This document shows, one piece after another, positions 41,103 through 50,364 of a stretch of 64,000 nt of DNA. Both the position numbers and the translations under genes were made by a program. Origin of the DNA: Hymenobacter sp. DG25A (GTDB lineage: Bacteria; Bacteroidota; Bacteroidia; Cytophagales; Hymenobacteraceae). Position 1 is the first letter of the stretch; every line of letters begins with the position of its first letter. The notes beneath the pieces are model-generated. The model had not been told where the DNA came from, searched no databases, and saw only the letters and a program-made list of their open reading frames with translations. The DNA is taken from NCBI RefSeq assembly GCF_001280305.1, contig NZ_CP012623.1, positions 1,550,001-1,614,000 of the forward strand, in the 5' to 3' direction.

Positions 41103-41927
41103 CTACGCGTGGCGCTTGGCCAGCGTAGCGTGGTCGGGGCTCAGGTCCCAGCTGGCATTCATTTCGGTGAGGCCGTGCAAGGCCGTCAGATCAAACTGGC
41201 AGGCTACAACGGAAATGTAGTTGTTAGACAGGGCCCACTCATCGGTATCCTCGCCCTGGTCCAGGTTCACAAAGGAACCAATCAGCCAATAGTAAGGACG
41301 CTTGTGCGGGTCGATGCGCAGGTCGAATTTTTCCTGCCACTTAGCGCGGGCCTGGCGGCACAGCCGGATACCGGCCAGCGCCTCTTCCGATTTTTTGGGA
41401 ATGTTTACGTTGAGGGCCGTGCCCACCGGAATGCCGTGTTTCAGAGCCTGGCGGGCAATGTGCTCAATCCAGGGCTCGGCGTGGGTAAAGTCGGCATCGT
41501 GGCCGTAGTCGCAGAGGGAAAAGCCAATGGCCGGCAGCCCTTCAATAGCCGCTTCAATAGCCGCCGACATAGTGCCGGAATACAGCACGTTCACGGAGGA
41601 GTTGGAGCCGTGGTTGATGCCGGACACCACCAGATCGGGCTGGCGGTCTTTCAGCACGTGGTGCTTGGCCAACTTCACGCAGTCGGCGGGGGTGCCGCTG
41701 CACTCGTAGGCTTCCACGCCTTCATCATCGAAAATGGTGCTGGCATCCAGACGCAGGGGGTTGCCAATGGTAATGGCGTGGCCCATGCCCGACTGGGGCG
41801 AGTCGGGCGCCACCACTACCACCTCGCCAATGCGGCGCATTACCCGCACCAGCGTCGCAATGCCGGGGGCCGTAATGCCGTCGTCGTTGGAAATCAGAAT
41901 CAGCGGTTTGCGGGTATGTGCAGTCAC
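41103..41927 (-). CDS. surE: 5'/3'-nucleotidase SurE
   Basis: 274 residues from GTG 41927. Metal-dependent nucleotide phosphatase that dephosphorylates nucleoside monophosphates; cytoplasmic. Metal site NDDG (14-17), plus DSPQSGMGHAIT, CSGTPADCV, SGINHGSN and YSGTMSAAIEA, all family blocks. The C-terminal about 70 residues (RIDPHKRPYYWLIGSFVN ... LTALHGLTEM) carry the Cytophagales-type tail. Single gene. Confidence 0.95.
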   Translation of the reverse strand: MTAHTRKPLILISNDDGITAPGIATLVRVMRRIGEVVVVAPDSPQSGMGHAITIGNPLRLDASTIFDDEGVEAYECSGTPADCVKLAKHHVLKDRQPDLVVSGINHGSNSSVNVLYSGTMSAAIEAAIEGLPAIGFSLCDYGHDADFTHAEPWIEHIARQALKHGIPVGTALNVNIPKKSEEALAGIRLCRQARAKWQEKFDLRIDPHKRPYYWLIGSFVNLDQGEDTDEWALSNNYISVVACQFDLTALHGLTEMNASWDLSPDHATLAKRHA

Positions 41928-42034
41928 AGGATCAGAGAATTAGAATAAAACAGACCGTAAAGGTAGGGAGTTGCGGGCTGGCGTAGGTGCCGGGAGCACG
42001 CTAACAACTTGCTGCAAGGTGCGTATGTTGCGGC

Positions 42035-42709
42035 GTGCAAAATACTCTTCCCCGTCTGCTTTGCGGCCTGGCGTTGGCCAGTCTGCTGTCTGCCTGCGAA
42101 GGCCCCTCTACCCCGACCGGTACGCCTGCCTCGGGGCCGCCTGCTGTTTCTACTCCCGCCCCGGCAGCAGCCCAGCCTACTCCTCCAGCGGTGCCGGCGG
42201 CCGCGCCGGATACGGCGGAGCAGCGCTATTACATCTTTGATAAAGGCACCGTAGGGCGCAACTTCATTCGGCTGAACATGACGGAAGCCGCGCTGCTGGA
42301 CCGGGTGCCCAAGGCCATGCTGAAGAAAACTACCCGCCAGTTGGAAGGCATTGAGTACCCGGTGTATGAGCTGCGTAACCCGGACCACCCGGAGGCACCG
42401 CCCACTATTCTGGAGCTGGTAGGTGATGAGGAAGAAGGCTACCGGATATGGCGCATTCAGCTGCACGATGCCCGCTACCGCGCCGCGCAGGGCGGCGTGG
42501 GTGTGGGCTCTACGTATGGCCAGGCGCGCCAGGCCTACGGCATTCAGTTTGTGGAGCGCGGCGACATGGGCCTGGTGGCTGTATCGGAGGCTGCCCAGAT
42601 TTCCTGGCTGCTGGACGCCAGTACCCTGCCCAACCCAAACGCCCCGGTGCGGCGCCCGACGGATGTGCCCGACGCCACTAAAATCAAGGGGGTATTACTT
42701 TTCCGGTAG
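42035..42709 (+). CDS. Lipoprotein of unknown family
   Basis: 224 residues from GTG 42035. Signal peptide with lipobox LLSAC (Cys21), then a Thr/Pro/Ala linker (to about 60). The folded part reads RYYIFDKGTVGRNFIRLNMTEAALLDRVP, LRNPDHPEAPPTILELVGDEEEGYRIW and GGVGVGSTYGQARQAYGI. The GSTYGQARQAY block resembles modules of exported beta proteins with no assigned role. The following DoxX gene has its own promoter. GTG start is forced because no ATG precedes the signal peptide. Confidence 0.65.
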   Translation: MQNTLPRLLCGLALASLLSACEGPSTPTGTPASGPPAVSTPAPAAAQPTPPAVPAAAPDTAEQRYYIFDKGTVGRNFIRLNMTEAALLDRVPKAMLKKTTRQLEGIEYPVYELRNPDHPEAPPTILELVGDEEEGYRIWRIQLHDARYRAAQGGVGVGSTYGQARQAYGIQFVERGDMGLVAVSEAAQISWLLDASTLPNPNAPVRRPTDVPDATKIKGVLLFR

Positions 42710-42726
42710 TGCGTTGGGCCTGGGCG

Positions 42727-42756
42727 TTGCATTCCGCTATAATTCCTGTACTTTGG
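42727..42756 (+). promoter_or_regulatory. Promoter of the DoxX gene
   Basis: TTGC (42727-42730), 18-base spacer, TACTTTGG (42749-42756), close to the Bacteroidota pattern; leader about 51 bases. Confidence 0.5.
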
Positions 42757-42813
42757 CAACCTCACAAGCCCTTTTTTCCTAACCACTACGCTACTTATCC
42801 GGCCATTGCTGCT

Positions 42814-43248
42814 ATGAAAGCCTTGCAGAACTTTTACCGTTTTCACGACTTCGGCCTACTGCTGCTGCGCGTAGGAATTGGGGTGATGTTTACGGTGCAT
42901 GGGTATCCCAAACTGATAGGAGGCCCTGAAACCTGGGAAAAAGTGGGGGGGGTGATGGGCCTGCTGGGTATTCATTTTGCGCCCGCCTTTTGGGGCTTTC
43001 TGGCCGCCGTGGCCGAGGCCGTAGGCGGGCAGCTGCTGGCGTTGGGGCTGTTTTTTCGGGTGGCCTGCCTGTTTTTGCTGGGCACCATGATTATGGCGGT
43101 TATCAGCCACCTCAGCCAGGGCCAGGGCTTTAATGATTACTCCCACGCTCTGGAAGCTACTTTCCTGTTTGCCGGTTTGTTTTTCGCGGGCCCGGGCCGC
43201 TACAGCGTAGATCAGATGCTGTTTCCGCCGCCCCGCCTGCGCTACTAA
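42814..43248 (+). CDS. DoxX family membrane protein
   Basis: 144 residues from ATG 42814 (MKALQNFYRFHDFGLLLLRVG). Four membrane helices with the DoxX signature: RVGIGVMFTVHGYPKLIGGPETW, a second helix GFLAAVAEAVGGQLLALGLFFR, a third FLLGTMIMAVISH, and a last ATFLFAGLFFAGPGRYSVD. Family members are linked to thiosulfate or quinone chemistry, or are simply called membrane partners of oxidoreductases; no reaction can be named here. The upstream part of the frame belongs to noncoding sequence. Confidence 0.85.
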   Translation: MKALQNFYRFHDFGLLLLRVGIGVMFTVHGYPKLIGGPETWEKVGGVMGLLGIHFAPAFWGFLAAVAEAVGGQLLALGLFFRVACLFLLGTMIMAVISHLSQGQGFNDYSHALEATFLFAGLFFAGPGRYSVDQMLFPPPRLRY

Positions 43249-43277
43249 TTTTTCCCCGAAGCAACTTTCCGGATTCC

Positions 43278-43341
43278 CTCCGGCGCTTCCCGCTCCGGAG
43301 CGCTTCTACCCAGAACGCCCCCGCAGCGGGAAGCGCCGGAG
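43278..43341. terminator. Inverted repeat between the DoxX and M14 genes
   Basis: Perfect 17-base arms CTCCGGCGCTTCCCGCT (43278-43294) and its complement (43325-43341), 30-base loop. GC-rich with only a short T run, so a terminator role is tentative. Confidence 0.45.
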
Positions 43342-43378
43342 TTTCCATTTCTAAACCACCCTCCTGCCCCGGCTTTTC

Positions 43379-45148
43379 ATGTTTCTGCTCCTACTTACTA
43401 CGGCCCTGCTGGGCACCTCCCCCGCTGCTCCGGCCCCCGATTGGCGCACGCCCTTCGAGAAAGGCAACGGCAACACCACAACCACCTACCAGCAGTGCAT
43501 CGACTACTACAAGCGGCTGGATGCTGCCTATTCTGAAATAACGATGCGCGAAGCCGGCCCCACCGATGTGGGCCGCCCGCTGCATGAGGTGGTCATTTCC
43601 CTGGATGGCGACGCCGACCCCGCTTCCGTGCATCAGAAAAACCGGCGGGTTATTCTCATCCAGAACGGTATTCACCCCGGCGAGCCGGAAGGCATTGATG
43701 CCTCTATGATGCTTGCGCGCGACTACGTGCAGAAAAAAGAGCTACGCCGCCAGTTGGAAAACGTCACGCTGGTTATCATTCCGGCTTACAATGTGGATGG
43801 AATGCTGAACCGGGGCACTTCCTCCCGCGCCAACCAGAACGGGCCGCAGGAATATGGCTTCCGCGGCAACGCCCGCAACCTCGACCTGAACCGGGATTAC
43901 ATCAAGCAGGACTCGCGCAACGCCCGCTCCTTTGCCCAGCTGTTTCAGCGCTGGCAGCCCGATGTGTTTGTGGATACGCACACCTCCAACGGCGCCGACT
44001 ACCAATACACCATGACGCTCATTGCCACGCAGAAAGACAAGCTGCACCCGGCCCTGAGCAACTATATGGAAAAGCAGCTGCTGCCCGCCCTGTACGGGGA
44101 TATGAGCAAGCGCAAGTGGCCCCTCACGCCCTACGTAGATTTTGAGGGCCGCACCCCCGATGCCCGCGGGCTGGTAGGCTTTCTGGAAACGCCGCGCTAT
44201 TCCACCGGCTACACCACGCTATTCAACACCATCGGGTTTGTGACGGAAACGCACATGTGGAAGGCCTTTGCGCCTCGCGTGCGCGTCACCTACGACTTCC
44301 TGGATGTGCTGATACACACCGTGCACCGCGATGCGGCCACCATTGCGCAGGCCCGCCAGACCGCCGCGCAGCAAACCGCCGTGCAAACCTCTTTCCCGCT
44401 GGCCTGGCAGCTGGACACCACCCAGGCTACCAAGTTTGAGTTCCGGGGCTACGAGGGCAAAACGAAAACCAGCCAGGTAAGCAACCTGCCCCGCCTTTAT
44501 TACGACCACAAAGCCCCATATAAGCGCCCTATCCCTTATTACAACACCTTCCGGCCCACTGTAACGGTAACCCGTCCGCAGGCTTATGTGATTCCCCAAG
44601 CCTGGGGCGAAGTGCTGGACCGCCTGCGTCTCAGCCACGTGCGCCTGCAACGCCTCACGCGCGACACCACCCTGACAGGCGAAATTTATTCCATTGCTGA
44701 TTACAAAACGGCACCCCGGCCCTACGAAGGCCATTACCTTCACTCTCAGGTGCAGGTAAAAACACAACAGCAGGCCCTGGCCTTCCACACCGGCGACTAC
44801 GTAGCCTGGCTCGATCAGCCCGCCGCCCGTTATCTGGTTGAAACGCTGGAGCCGCAGGCCACCGATTCGTTTTTTGCCTGGGGCTTCTTCGACAGCATCC
44901 TGCAGCAGAAAGAGTATTTCTCTGACTATGTATTTGAAGACCTGGCCGCAGAAATGCTGGCGAAAAACCCCGCCCTCAAAGCCCAGCTGGAAGCCAAGCG
45001 TCAGGCCGACCCGGCCTTCGCCAAAAGCGCTGCCGCGCAGCTGGACTTCATCTACCGCCAGTCGCCCTACTACGAGCCTTCTCACCTGCGCTACCCCGTA
45101 CTGCGCTGGCAGGGTGCCGCGTTAAAAGGCATACTGAAGGAGGAATAA
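43379..45148 (+). CDS. M14 family zinc carboxypeptidase
   Basis: 589 residues. Short signal peptide (1-18). M14 domain: zinc ligands in GIHPGEPEG (His and Glu), ROMNLN-type ARNLDLNRDYIK and a third zinc His in VDTHTSNGADY; a substrate or catalytic Glu sits in the later VGFLETPRYST/VTETHM part. The last 250 residues form a beta-rich domain found in Cytophagales M14 peptidases. Probably periplasmic. Single gene, followed by the composite repeat. Confidence 0.9.
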   Translation: MFLLLLTTALLGTSPAAPAPDWRTPFEKGNGNTTTTYQQCIDYYKRLDAAYSEITMREAGPTDVGRPLHEVVISLDGDADPASVHQKNRRVILIQNGIHPGEPEGIDASMMLARDYVQKKELRRQLENVTLVIIPAYNVDGMLNRGTSSRANQNGPQEYGFRGNARNLDLNRDYIKQDSRNARSFAQLFQRWQPDVFVDTHTSNGADYQYTMTLIATQKDKLHPALSNYMEKQLLPALYGDMSKRKWPLTPYVDFEGRTPDARGLVGFLETPRYSTGYTTLFNTIGFVTETHMWKAFAPRVRVTYDFLDVLIHTVHRDAATIAQARQTAAQQTAVQTSFPLAWQLDTTQATKFEFRGYEGKTKTSQVSNLPRLYYDHKAPYKRPIPYYNTFRPTVTVTRPQAYVIPQAWGEVLDRLRLSHVRLQRLTRDTTLTGEIYSIADYKTAPRPYEGHYLHSQVQVKTQQQALAFHTGDYVAWLDQPAARYLVETLEPQATDSFFAWGFFDSILQQKEYFSDYVFEDLAAEMLAKNPALKAQLEAKRQADPAFAKSAAAQLDFIYRQSPYYEPSHLRYPVLRWQGAALKGILKEE

Positions 45149-45167
45149 AACGTCTTGCTGCAATTGT

Positions 45168-45317
45168 CCGTCATGCAGAGGCGTCAGCCGAAGCATCTCG
45201 CGTGCTGACGTTGCCACAGTAACTGTCATGTCGAGCGGAGGCGAAGCATCTCGCTAGTGTGGTATACCTTGGCAACGAAGCGGTAGAGATGCTTCGACTG
45301 CGCTCAGCAGCACGGTC
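45168..45317. repeat. Composite palindromic repeat, second full copy
   Basis: Half unit with GCCGAAGCATCTCGCGTGCT, spacer, then a palindrome whose left arm is GTCATGTCGAGCGGAGGCGA and right arm GAGATGCTTCGACTGCGCTC; GCTAGTGTGGTATACC lies just inside. Same order as the copy at 10536-10705. Confidence 0.8.
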
Positions 45318-45356
45318 TTTCCATTACCTATTTCAATCCAGCTCTCATCCAAAAGA

Positions 45357-46259
45357 ATGGCTGTCCTCGAGTTAAATAATCTATCAAAAAACTACGGTCG
45401 CACGCAGGCGCTTCGGGGGCTCACGCTGACCGTAGAGGCGGGCAGCGTGTATGGCTTGCTGGGGCCGAATGGCAGCGGCAAAACCACCACGCTGGGGCTG
45501 GCGCTGGGCGTGCTCAATGCCAGCAGCGGCACGGTGCGCTGGTTCGGGCAGCCCATATCCTCAGCCAGCAAGCGGCGCGTGGGGGCCATGCTGGAAACGC
45601 CAAACTTCTTTCCCTACCTCACGGCCCGCCAGAACCTGAAGGTAGTGGCCGCCGTGAAGCACGCCGAAGATGGGGCCATTGATGATGCGCTGGAAGCCGT
45701 GGGCCTGCTGGCCCGTCAGCATGATGCTTTTTCTGCCTACTCCCTGGGCATGAAGCAGCGCCTGGCCCTGGCTGCAACCCTGCTCAGCCGACCCGAGGTG
45801 CTGGTGCTGGACGAGCCCACCAACGGCCTGGATCCGCAGGGCATTGCCGAAGTACGGACCCTCATTCAGCGGCTGGCGGCCGAAGGTAAAACCATCATAA
45901 TTGCCAGTCACCTGCTTGATGAGATTGAGAAAGTATGCACCCATGTGGCCGTGCTGCATCGGGGCGAGCTGCGCGCCGCCGGCCGTGTAGCCGACATTCT
46001 GGCCACCGCCGACCGGGTGGTGTTGCGCCCCGCGGCCGGCACTCCTGCCACCGCCCTGCCGCACGCCCTGGCCCAGCTTCCCTGGGTTAACGACGTGCAG
46101 CCGGAAGCTGACGGACGCCTCAGCGCCCAGCTGGCCGAGGGCTATGACCCGGCCGCTTTAAACCGGGCCCTGTTTGAGCAGGGCATTGTACTGGCCGGTC
46201 TGGAAATGCGCCAGCGCAGCCTGGAAACCCAGTTCCTGGCCCTCACGCAGGCACAGTAA
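45357..46259 (+). CDS. ABC transporter ATP-binding protein
   Basis: 300 residues. Walker A GPNGSGKTT, signature YSLGMKQRL, Walker B VLVLDEPT and H-loop IASHLL are all intact, with a C-terminal extension (about 215-300) typical of ABC-2 type exporters (DrrA/NatA class). Pairs with the permease gene 25 bases downstream. Substrate unknown. Confidence 0.92.
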   Translation: MAVLELNNLSKNYGRTQALRGLTLTVEAGSVYGLLGPNGSGKTTTLGLALGVLNASSGTVRWFGQPISSASKRRVGAMLETPNFFPYLTARQNLKVVAAVKHAEDGAIDDALEAVGLLARQHDAFSAYSLGMKQRLALAATLLSRPEVLVLDEPTNGLDPQGIAEVRTLIQRLAAEGKTIIIASHLLDEIEKVCTHVAVLHRGELRAAGRVADILATADRVVLRPAAGTPATALPHALAQLPWVNDVQPEADGRLSAQLAEGYDPAALNRALFEQGIVLAGLEMRQRSLETQFLALTQAQ

Positions 46260-46284
46260 TCCTTCTACTTCAACACTCTTTGCC

Positions 46285-47052
46285 GTGCTGTTTCGCGCCG
46301 AACTCCGCAAAATTCTTCCCTATCGCACCGTCTGGATTATCCTGCTGCTGTTTGCCCTGCTGCTAACGGGCTTTGTGGCCATGAGCGGCGGCACCGTTAT
46401 CAATGGAAAGCCCATCGGCAACTCCCTGTACGCCTTTCCTGAGCTCTGGAGCCGATTGGGCTACGTGGCCAGCTACTTCAACCTGCTGCTGGGCATTCTG
46501 CTCATCATTCTGATTACCGATGAGTTTCAATTCCGCACGTTTCGGCAGCAGGTGATTGACGGGCTTTCCCGCGCCGAGCTGGTGCAGGCTAAGCTGGGCG
46601 TGGCCGGGGCGCTGGTGGTGTATGCCACGCTGGTAGTGCTGGCTGTGGGCCTTTTCTTTGGCCTCACGCGCGGCCCCCAGCCCGCTCCCGGCGCTATTAC
46701 CGCCGATTTGAGCGCGGTAGCCCTATATGCGCTGCAGGCCCTGGGCTACCTGAGCTTGGCGGCTTTGCTGGCCTTTCTGGTGCGCAAAAGCGGCGCGGCC
46801 ATCATTTCCTTTCTGGTGTATATGTGGATTGCTGAGCCCCTGCTTCGCTCCCAGCTGCCCGATGAGTTGGACCGCTACTTCCCGGCTAAGCTGCTGGGCA
46901 GCCTCACACCTACTCCCGGCCAGGAGCTTTTAACCACGGTAACCGGGCCCACCGGGGCTCTTACGCCGGCGCAGGCAGTGCCTTTTGCCCTGGCTTACAT
47001 TGCCTTGTTCTGGGGCCTGAGCTACCTGCTGCTTCGTAACCGGGATTTATAG
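46285..47052 (+). CDS. ABC-2 type transporter permease
   Basis: 255 residues from GTG 46285 (MLFRAELRKILPYRTVWIILLLFALLL); the frame upstream belongs to the ATPase gene in another frame. Six membrane helices with the ABC-2 layout: an N-terminal cytoplasmic helix RAELRKILPYRT, TM1, a large loop with NGKPIGNSLYAFPELW, TDEFQFRTFRQQVIDGLSR (the conserved region before TM3), and further helices. Translationally coupled to the ATPase. Substrate unknown. Confidence 0.88.
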   Translation: MLFRAELRKILPYRTVWIILLLFALLLTGFVAMSGGTVINGKPIGNSLYAFPELWSRLGYVASYFNLLLGILLIILITDEFQFRTFRQQVIDGLSRAELVQAKLGVAGALVVYATLVVLAVGLFFGLTRGPQPAPGAITADLSAVALYALQALGYLSLAALLAFLVRKSGAAIISFLVYMWIAEPLLRSQLPDELDRYFPAKLLGSLTPTPGQELLTTVTGPTGALTPAQAVPFALAYIALFWGLSYLLLRNRDL

Positions 47053-47064
47053 TTTTCCGCCCGC

Positions 47065-47868
47065 TTAAGGCATGGCAGGCCGGGGTTGCAGCGAGTTGGC
47101 GTAGTTCACGATGTAGGCCAGCTCCCGGGGCACCCCAAAATTGAGCTTGTTCTGCTTAGCATACTGCTCTATCTGGCGGCTAAACGTTCGGAAGTAGTTC
47201 AGCAGGTCTTTTTTGGGGTTGCGCAGGGGCACAATTTCGCCCTGCAGAGTAGCTAGGTACAGCATGTCTTTGATTTCCGTCAGGCTACCGTAGCGCGTAC
47301 CGGGCGGGCCATACATACCGCGGCTGAGGCCCCGGTTATACGGATCTACTACGTTGCGCTCTACCAGTTCCTGGCGGCGCAGCAAGAGCGTGGGGCCCGC
47401 GCTCAGCTGCTCAAAAAAGGCCGGCGACTTAAAGTCCGAATAGTCCTGGTCGCGGTTCCAGCGGTAGGTGCGAAATATGCGCGTCCGGGTGGTATCCCGC
47501 TGGTTACGGCGCATGGCAACAGCGGGCGTATATAGCGGCGGGTTTCCGTAGAAGTAGCCGTTGCGGGCATCGTAAAAATCATCGTAGCGGTAGGCGGGCA
47601 GGTTATTCCCCACTTCTGCCTTTACCGCAAAGGCCTTCACCGCTACCGGCGACAACGTGCTGACGGTCTGATCCGGCCGCGTGATGCGAATCACGTCTTC
47701 GCTCCGGTGCAGAATCAAAGGCCCCCGAATGGTGTCGCCATTGGCCAGGAGCACCGTGGCGCCCGCAAACTCCTGCACAAAGCTGCGCTGAGCCTGCGCG
47801 GCAGGTACCAGCGCCGTGAGCAGTCCACTCAGCAAAATCCAGGATAAACCGTGCCGTTTCATAGTCAT
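47065..47868 (-). CDS. Exported protein, tandem paralogue A
   Basis: 267 residues. Signal peptide to about 27 (ending AQAQ). Conserved beta module ATVLLANGDTIRGPLILHRS, EDVIRITRPDQTVSTLSPVAVKAFAVKAEV, then a Tyr/Asn/Arg-rich middle and a helical C-terminus with GEIVPLRNPKKDLLNYF and RELAYIVNYANSLQ. The next gene upstream (47952-48782) has the same order of blocks. I cannot name the family; the middle region differs between the two copies. Confidence 0.7.
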   Translation of the reverse strand: MTMKRHGLSWILLSGLLTALVPAAQAQRSFVQEFAGATVLLANGDTIRGPLILHRSEDVIRITRPDQTVSTLSPVAVKAFAVKAEVGNNLPAYRYDDFYDARNGYFYGNPPLYTPAVAMRRNQRDTTRTRIFRTYRWNRDQDYSDFKSPAFFEQLSAGPTLLLRRQELVERNVVDPYNRGLSRGMYGPPGTRYGSLTEIKDMLYLATLQGEIVPLRNPKKDLLNYFRTFSRQIEQYAKQNKLNFGVPRELAYIVNYANSLQPRPAMP

Positions 47869-47951
47869 TGCCTTAGAAATATATGGATTTTCAGAGCCTT
47901 TTCCAAGGACTATAAGGCGGACAAAGTCAGACCCATACGCAGTGCCTTTTA

Positions 47952-48782
47952 CTATTCTTGGGCAGGCTCGGGAGCACTGATGGAGTTGGCATAGTCCACG
48001 ATCAAAGCAAGCTCCCGTGAAAAGGAGAAGTCCAGCTTGTTTTGCCGGGCATACTGCTGAATTTGGCGGCTTTTGGTATGATAGAAGCCCAGCAGGTCCT
48101 TTTTGGGTTTACGCAACGGCACTACCTCCCCTTGCGGCGTACCCAGGTACAGCAGATCCTTCACCGGTCGGTAAAATCTGGTTTCCTGATTGTAGGTGCT
48201 GGAATTACTATAGGCACGAATCACGCGCTTCTCCAACTCCTGACGACGCAACAGGCATACAGGCCCATTGCTGAGCTGCTCAAAGAATACCGGTAATGTA
48301 AACTTGGAATTCGCCTGGCTGCGGTTCCAGCGGTAGGTGCGGTACACCTTTACGTGCAACGTATCCAACCGGGTAAGCCACAGAGGAAGCGCCTGTTTGT
48401 AACTCGACCGGCTATTGAAGGAGTACCCGCTACTGTTTGCGTAGCCGATTTGCCTCATGGATAAATCATCGGGATGGGGCTTTTTTTCGGGATAGGCTTG
48501 ATTTTCGGTCAGGTTATTATCTACCTCTCCCTTCACTGTAAAAGATTTTACCGCAATAGGTGAGAATGTGCGCACCGTCTTATCCGGCATGGTGATGCGG
48601 ATAACATCCTCATTGTGGTGCAAAATCAGTGGCCCCCGAATAGTGTCGCCGTCAGCCAGCAGTACCGTAGCCGCCGCAAAGTGCTGTACATAACTGGGCT
48701 GCGCCTTCACTTTTGATGGACAGATAAAATATAGCAATCCAATTGCCAGAACCTTTAGATCTAATTGCCTTAGAATAGTCAT
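47952..48782 (-). CDS. Exported protein, tandem paralogue B
   Basis: 276 residues, closely matching the downstream neighbour at both ends: ATVLLADGDTIRGPLILHHN, EDVIRITMPDKTVRTFSPIAVKSFTVKGEV, GEVVPLRKPKKDLLGFY and RELALIVDYANSIS. The middle (about 100-190) diverges and carries MRQIGYANSSGYSFNSRSSY. Signal peptide ends near KAQ. An 83-base gap separates the two genes; probably one duplication with later divergence. The GC content is lower than that of copy A. Confidence 0.7.
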   Translation of the reverse strand: MTILRQLDLKVLAIGLLYFICPSKVKAQPSYVQHFAAATVLLADGDTIRGPLILHHNEDVIRITMPDKTVRTFSPIAVKSFTVKGEVDNNLTENQAYPEKKPHPDDLSMRQIGYANSSGYSFNSRSSYKQALPLWLTRLDTLHVKVYRTYRWNRSQANSKFTLPVFFEQLSNGPVCLLRRQELEKRVIRAYSNSSTYNQETRFYRPVKDLLYLGTPQGEVVPLRKPKKDLLGFYHTKSRQIQQYARQNKLDFSFSRELALIVDYANSISAPEPAQE

Positions 48783-48870
48783 AGTCGTGAAATATAGGGA
48801 GGTTGTGGCCGTTTACAACACTCCACTTCCATTTCTAACGGTCTATACTTTCCTGCTGCAAACGGATGCT

Positions 48871-50364
48871 TTACGGCTGCCCCGGCGCCCCGCCCGCCGC
48901 CCAGCGCAGGGTAGCTTGCGTTTGGGCGTATTTGGCCTGCAGCTCGGCCAGTTTTACGCGCGCCAGCACCAGGCTGGCTTCCCGGGAGTTGAGCAGGAAC
49001 ACGGAGCTTTCCCCGTTTTCGAAGCGTGTCTGCTCGCCCTCGCGCAGGCGGCTGGCATTGCGCACTACCTGCTCCTGCAGGGCCAGCTGCTCGCGCAGGG
49101 CTTCCCAGTCGTTGGCGGCGGTTTGTACTCCGGTCTGAATGTCGCGGGTATTCTGCTGCAGATCCAGCTGGGTTTCCTGCAGCTTGAGGCGGTTTAGCTG
49201 GATTTTGGCCCGCTCCTGGCGCAGCAGCAACGGATACGCAAAGCTCAGACCCAGCTTGTAGTTGTTTTCGAGGTAGGTGCCGCTGAGGCTGGCGGGCTTT
49301 TCCGGATTGAAGGGCTGCCCGGCCTGCAGCAGGTTATACTCCACGGAAAGCTTGGGCAACAGCTTGTTGGCAAGCACGCGGCGCTCCACGCCCAGCTGGT
49401 TTAGCTTGGCCTGGTTTTTCTGCAGCTCCGGATGCACCTGCCCGGCTACCTGGGCCAGAGCCCACACCGAATCAGCCGAAAGGGGACGCCACTCGGTGGG
49501 GCCGGGCAGCAGCTGGGGGCGGGCCGTGGCCGGCAGCTCGCGGGGCTGCTGCAGCTCGTCCCAGAGGTAGTTGCTGAGCAGCAGCGTGGCGTTCCGGAAT
49601 TGCACCCGGGCCTGACTGAGCACTGCCTGCCGGTTCTGCAGCTCTGTGAGGGCCTCCACGGAATCAATAGCGGCCAGGTCGCCGAGTTGTACGCGCTGCC
49701 GGATGGCCTGCAGGCGGATAAGGGCCAGGTCGGTATTCTGGGTCAGCAGCTGCAGGCGCTGGTAGCTCAGGCTCCAGTCCCAGTAGTCTTTGGTGGCCTG
49801 AAGCAGCAATTTGTTGAGGGCGCTGCGCCGTTCTGCCTCGGCCAGGCCCTGCAGGGCCTGGGCCTGCCGCACCGCGGCCCGGCGCTCATCCATGAGCAAG
49901 CCCTGCCCCAGCGGCACCGAAATACCCACGTAGCTCAGGCCCGCGGGCGAAGTGCTGCTTTCCGGATTGATGTAGGGTCCTACGCCCCGGTCGAAGCCCG
50001 CTTTCACATCCAGGCCATACCACACCGGAATGCGCAGCTGGGCGTCCCAGTCATGAAAATATTCTTTGCCGCTGAAGGTCTTGCCGTAGTATTTGCTGGT
50101 GGCGGTGGGGTCGAAAAGGCCGCGGGCGTAGCGCACCTCCTGCAGGGCGCGCTCCGGCAGCAGGCCGGCTTTGCGGGCCACGGGGTGGCGCAGCGCCACG
50201 TAAGTCAGTAGGTCCGGCAGGGTGAATATTTGGGCTGAGTCGACGGGGCGGGATTCCACTACTTCCGGCATACCGGCCGGCGGCCAGTTGCCGGCTACCT
50301 GGGCGCGCCCGGGCAGGGAAACCAACATAATACCCAGCAAAAAGGCACACTTCAGTTGTTTCAT
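48871..50364 (-). CDS. TolC-family outer-membrane efflux protein
   Basis: 497 residues. Signal peptide 1-21, then the TolC repeat structure with long helices (EAERRSALNKLLLQATKDYWDWSLSYQRLQLLTQNT, QARVQFRNATLLLSN) and beta-strand hairpins (SYVGISVPLGQGLLMDERRA, YKLGLSFAYPLLLRQERAKIQL). Forms the outer-membrane exit duct. Its ATG overlaps the stop of the HlyD gene by four bases (ATGA), fixing it as the last gene of a TetR-ABC-HlyD-TolC operon. The substrate is unknown. Confidence 0.9.
   Translation of the reverse strand: MKQLKCAFLLGIMLVSLPGRAQVAGNWPPAGMPEVVESRPVDSAQIFTLPDLLTYVALRHPVARKAGLLPERALQEVRYARGLFDPTATSKYYGKTFSGKEYFHDWDAQLRIPVWYGLDVKAGFDRGVGPYINPESSTSPAGLSYVGISVPLGQGLLMDERRAAVRQAQALQGLAEAERRSALNKLLLQATKDYWDWSLSYQRLQLLTQNTDLALIRLQAIRQRVQLGDLAAIDSVEALTELQNRQAVLSQARVQFRNATLLLSNYLWDELQQPRELPATARPQLLPGPTEWRPLSADSVWALAQVAGQVHPELQKNQAKLNQLGVERRVLANKLLPKLSVEYNLLQAGQPFNPEKPASLSGTYLENNYKLGLSFAYPLLLRQERAKIQLNRLKLQETQLDLQQNTRDIQTGVQTAANDWEALREQLALQEQVVRNASRLREGEQTRFENGESSVFLLNSREASLVLARVKLAELQAKYAQTQATLRWAAGGAPGQP

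Noticed and set aside
42024..42031. TATGTTGC as -7 box of the lipoprotein gene at 42035
   Set aside because: Predicted transcription would begin after the GTG start, so it cannot serve this start codon.
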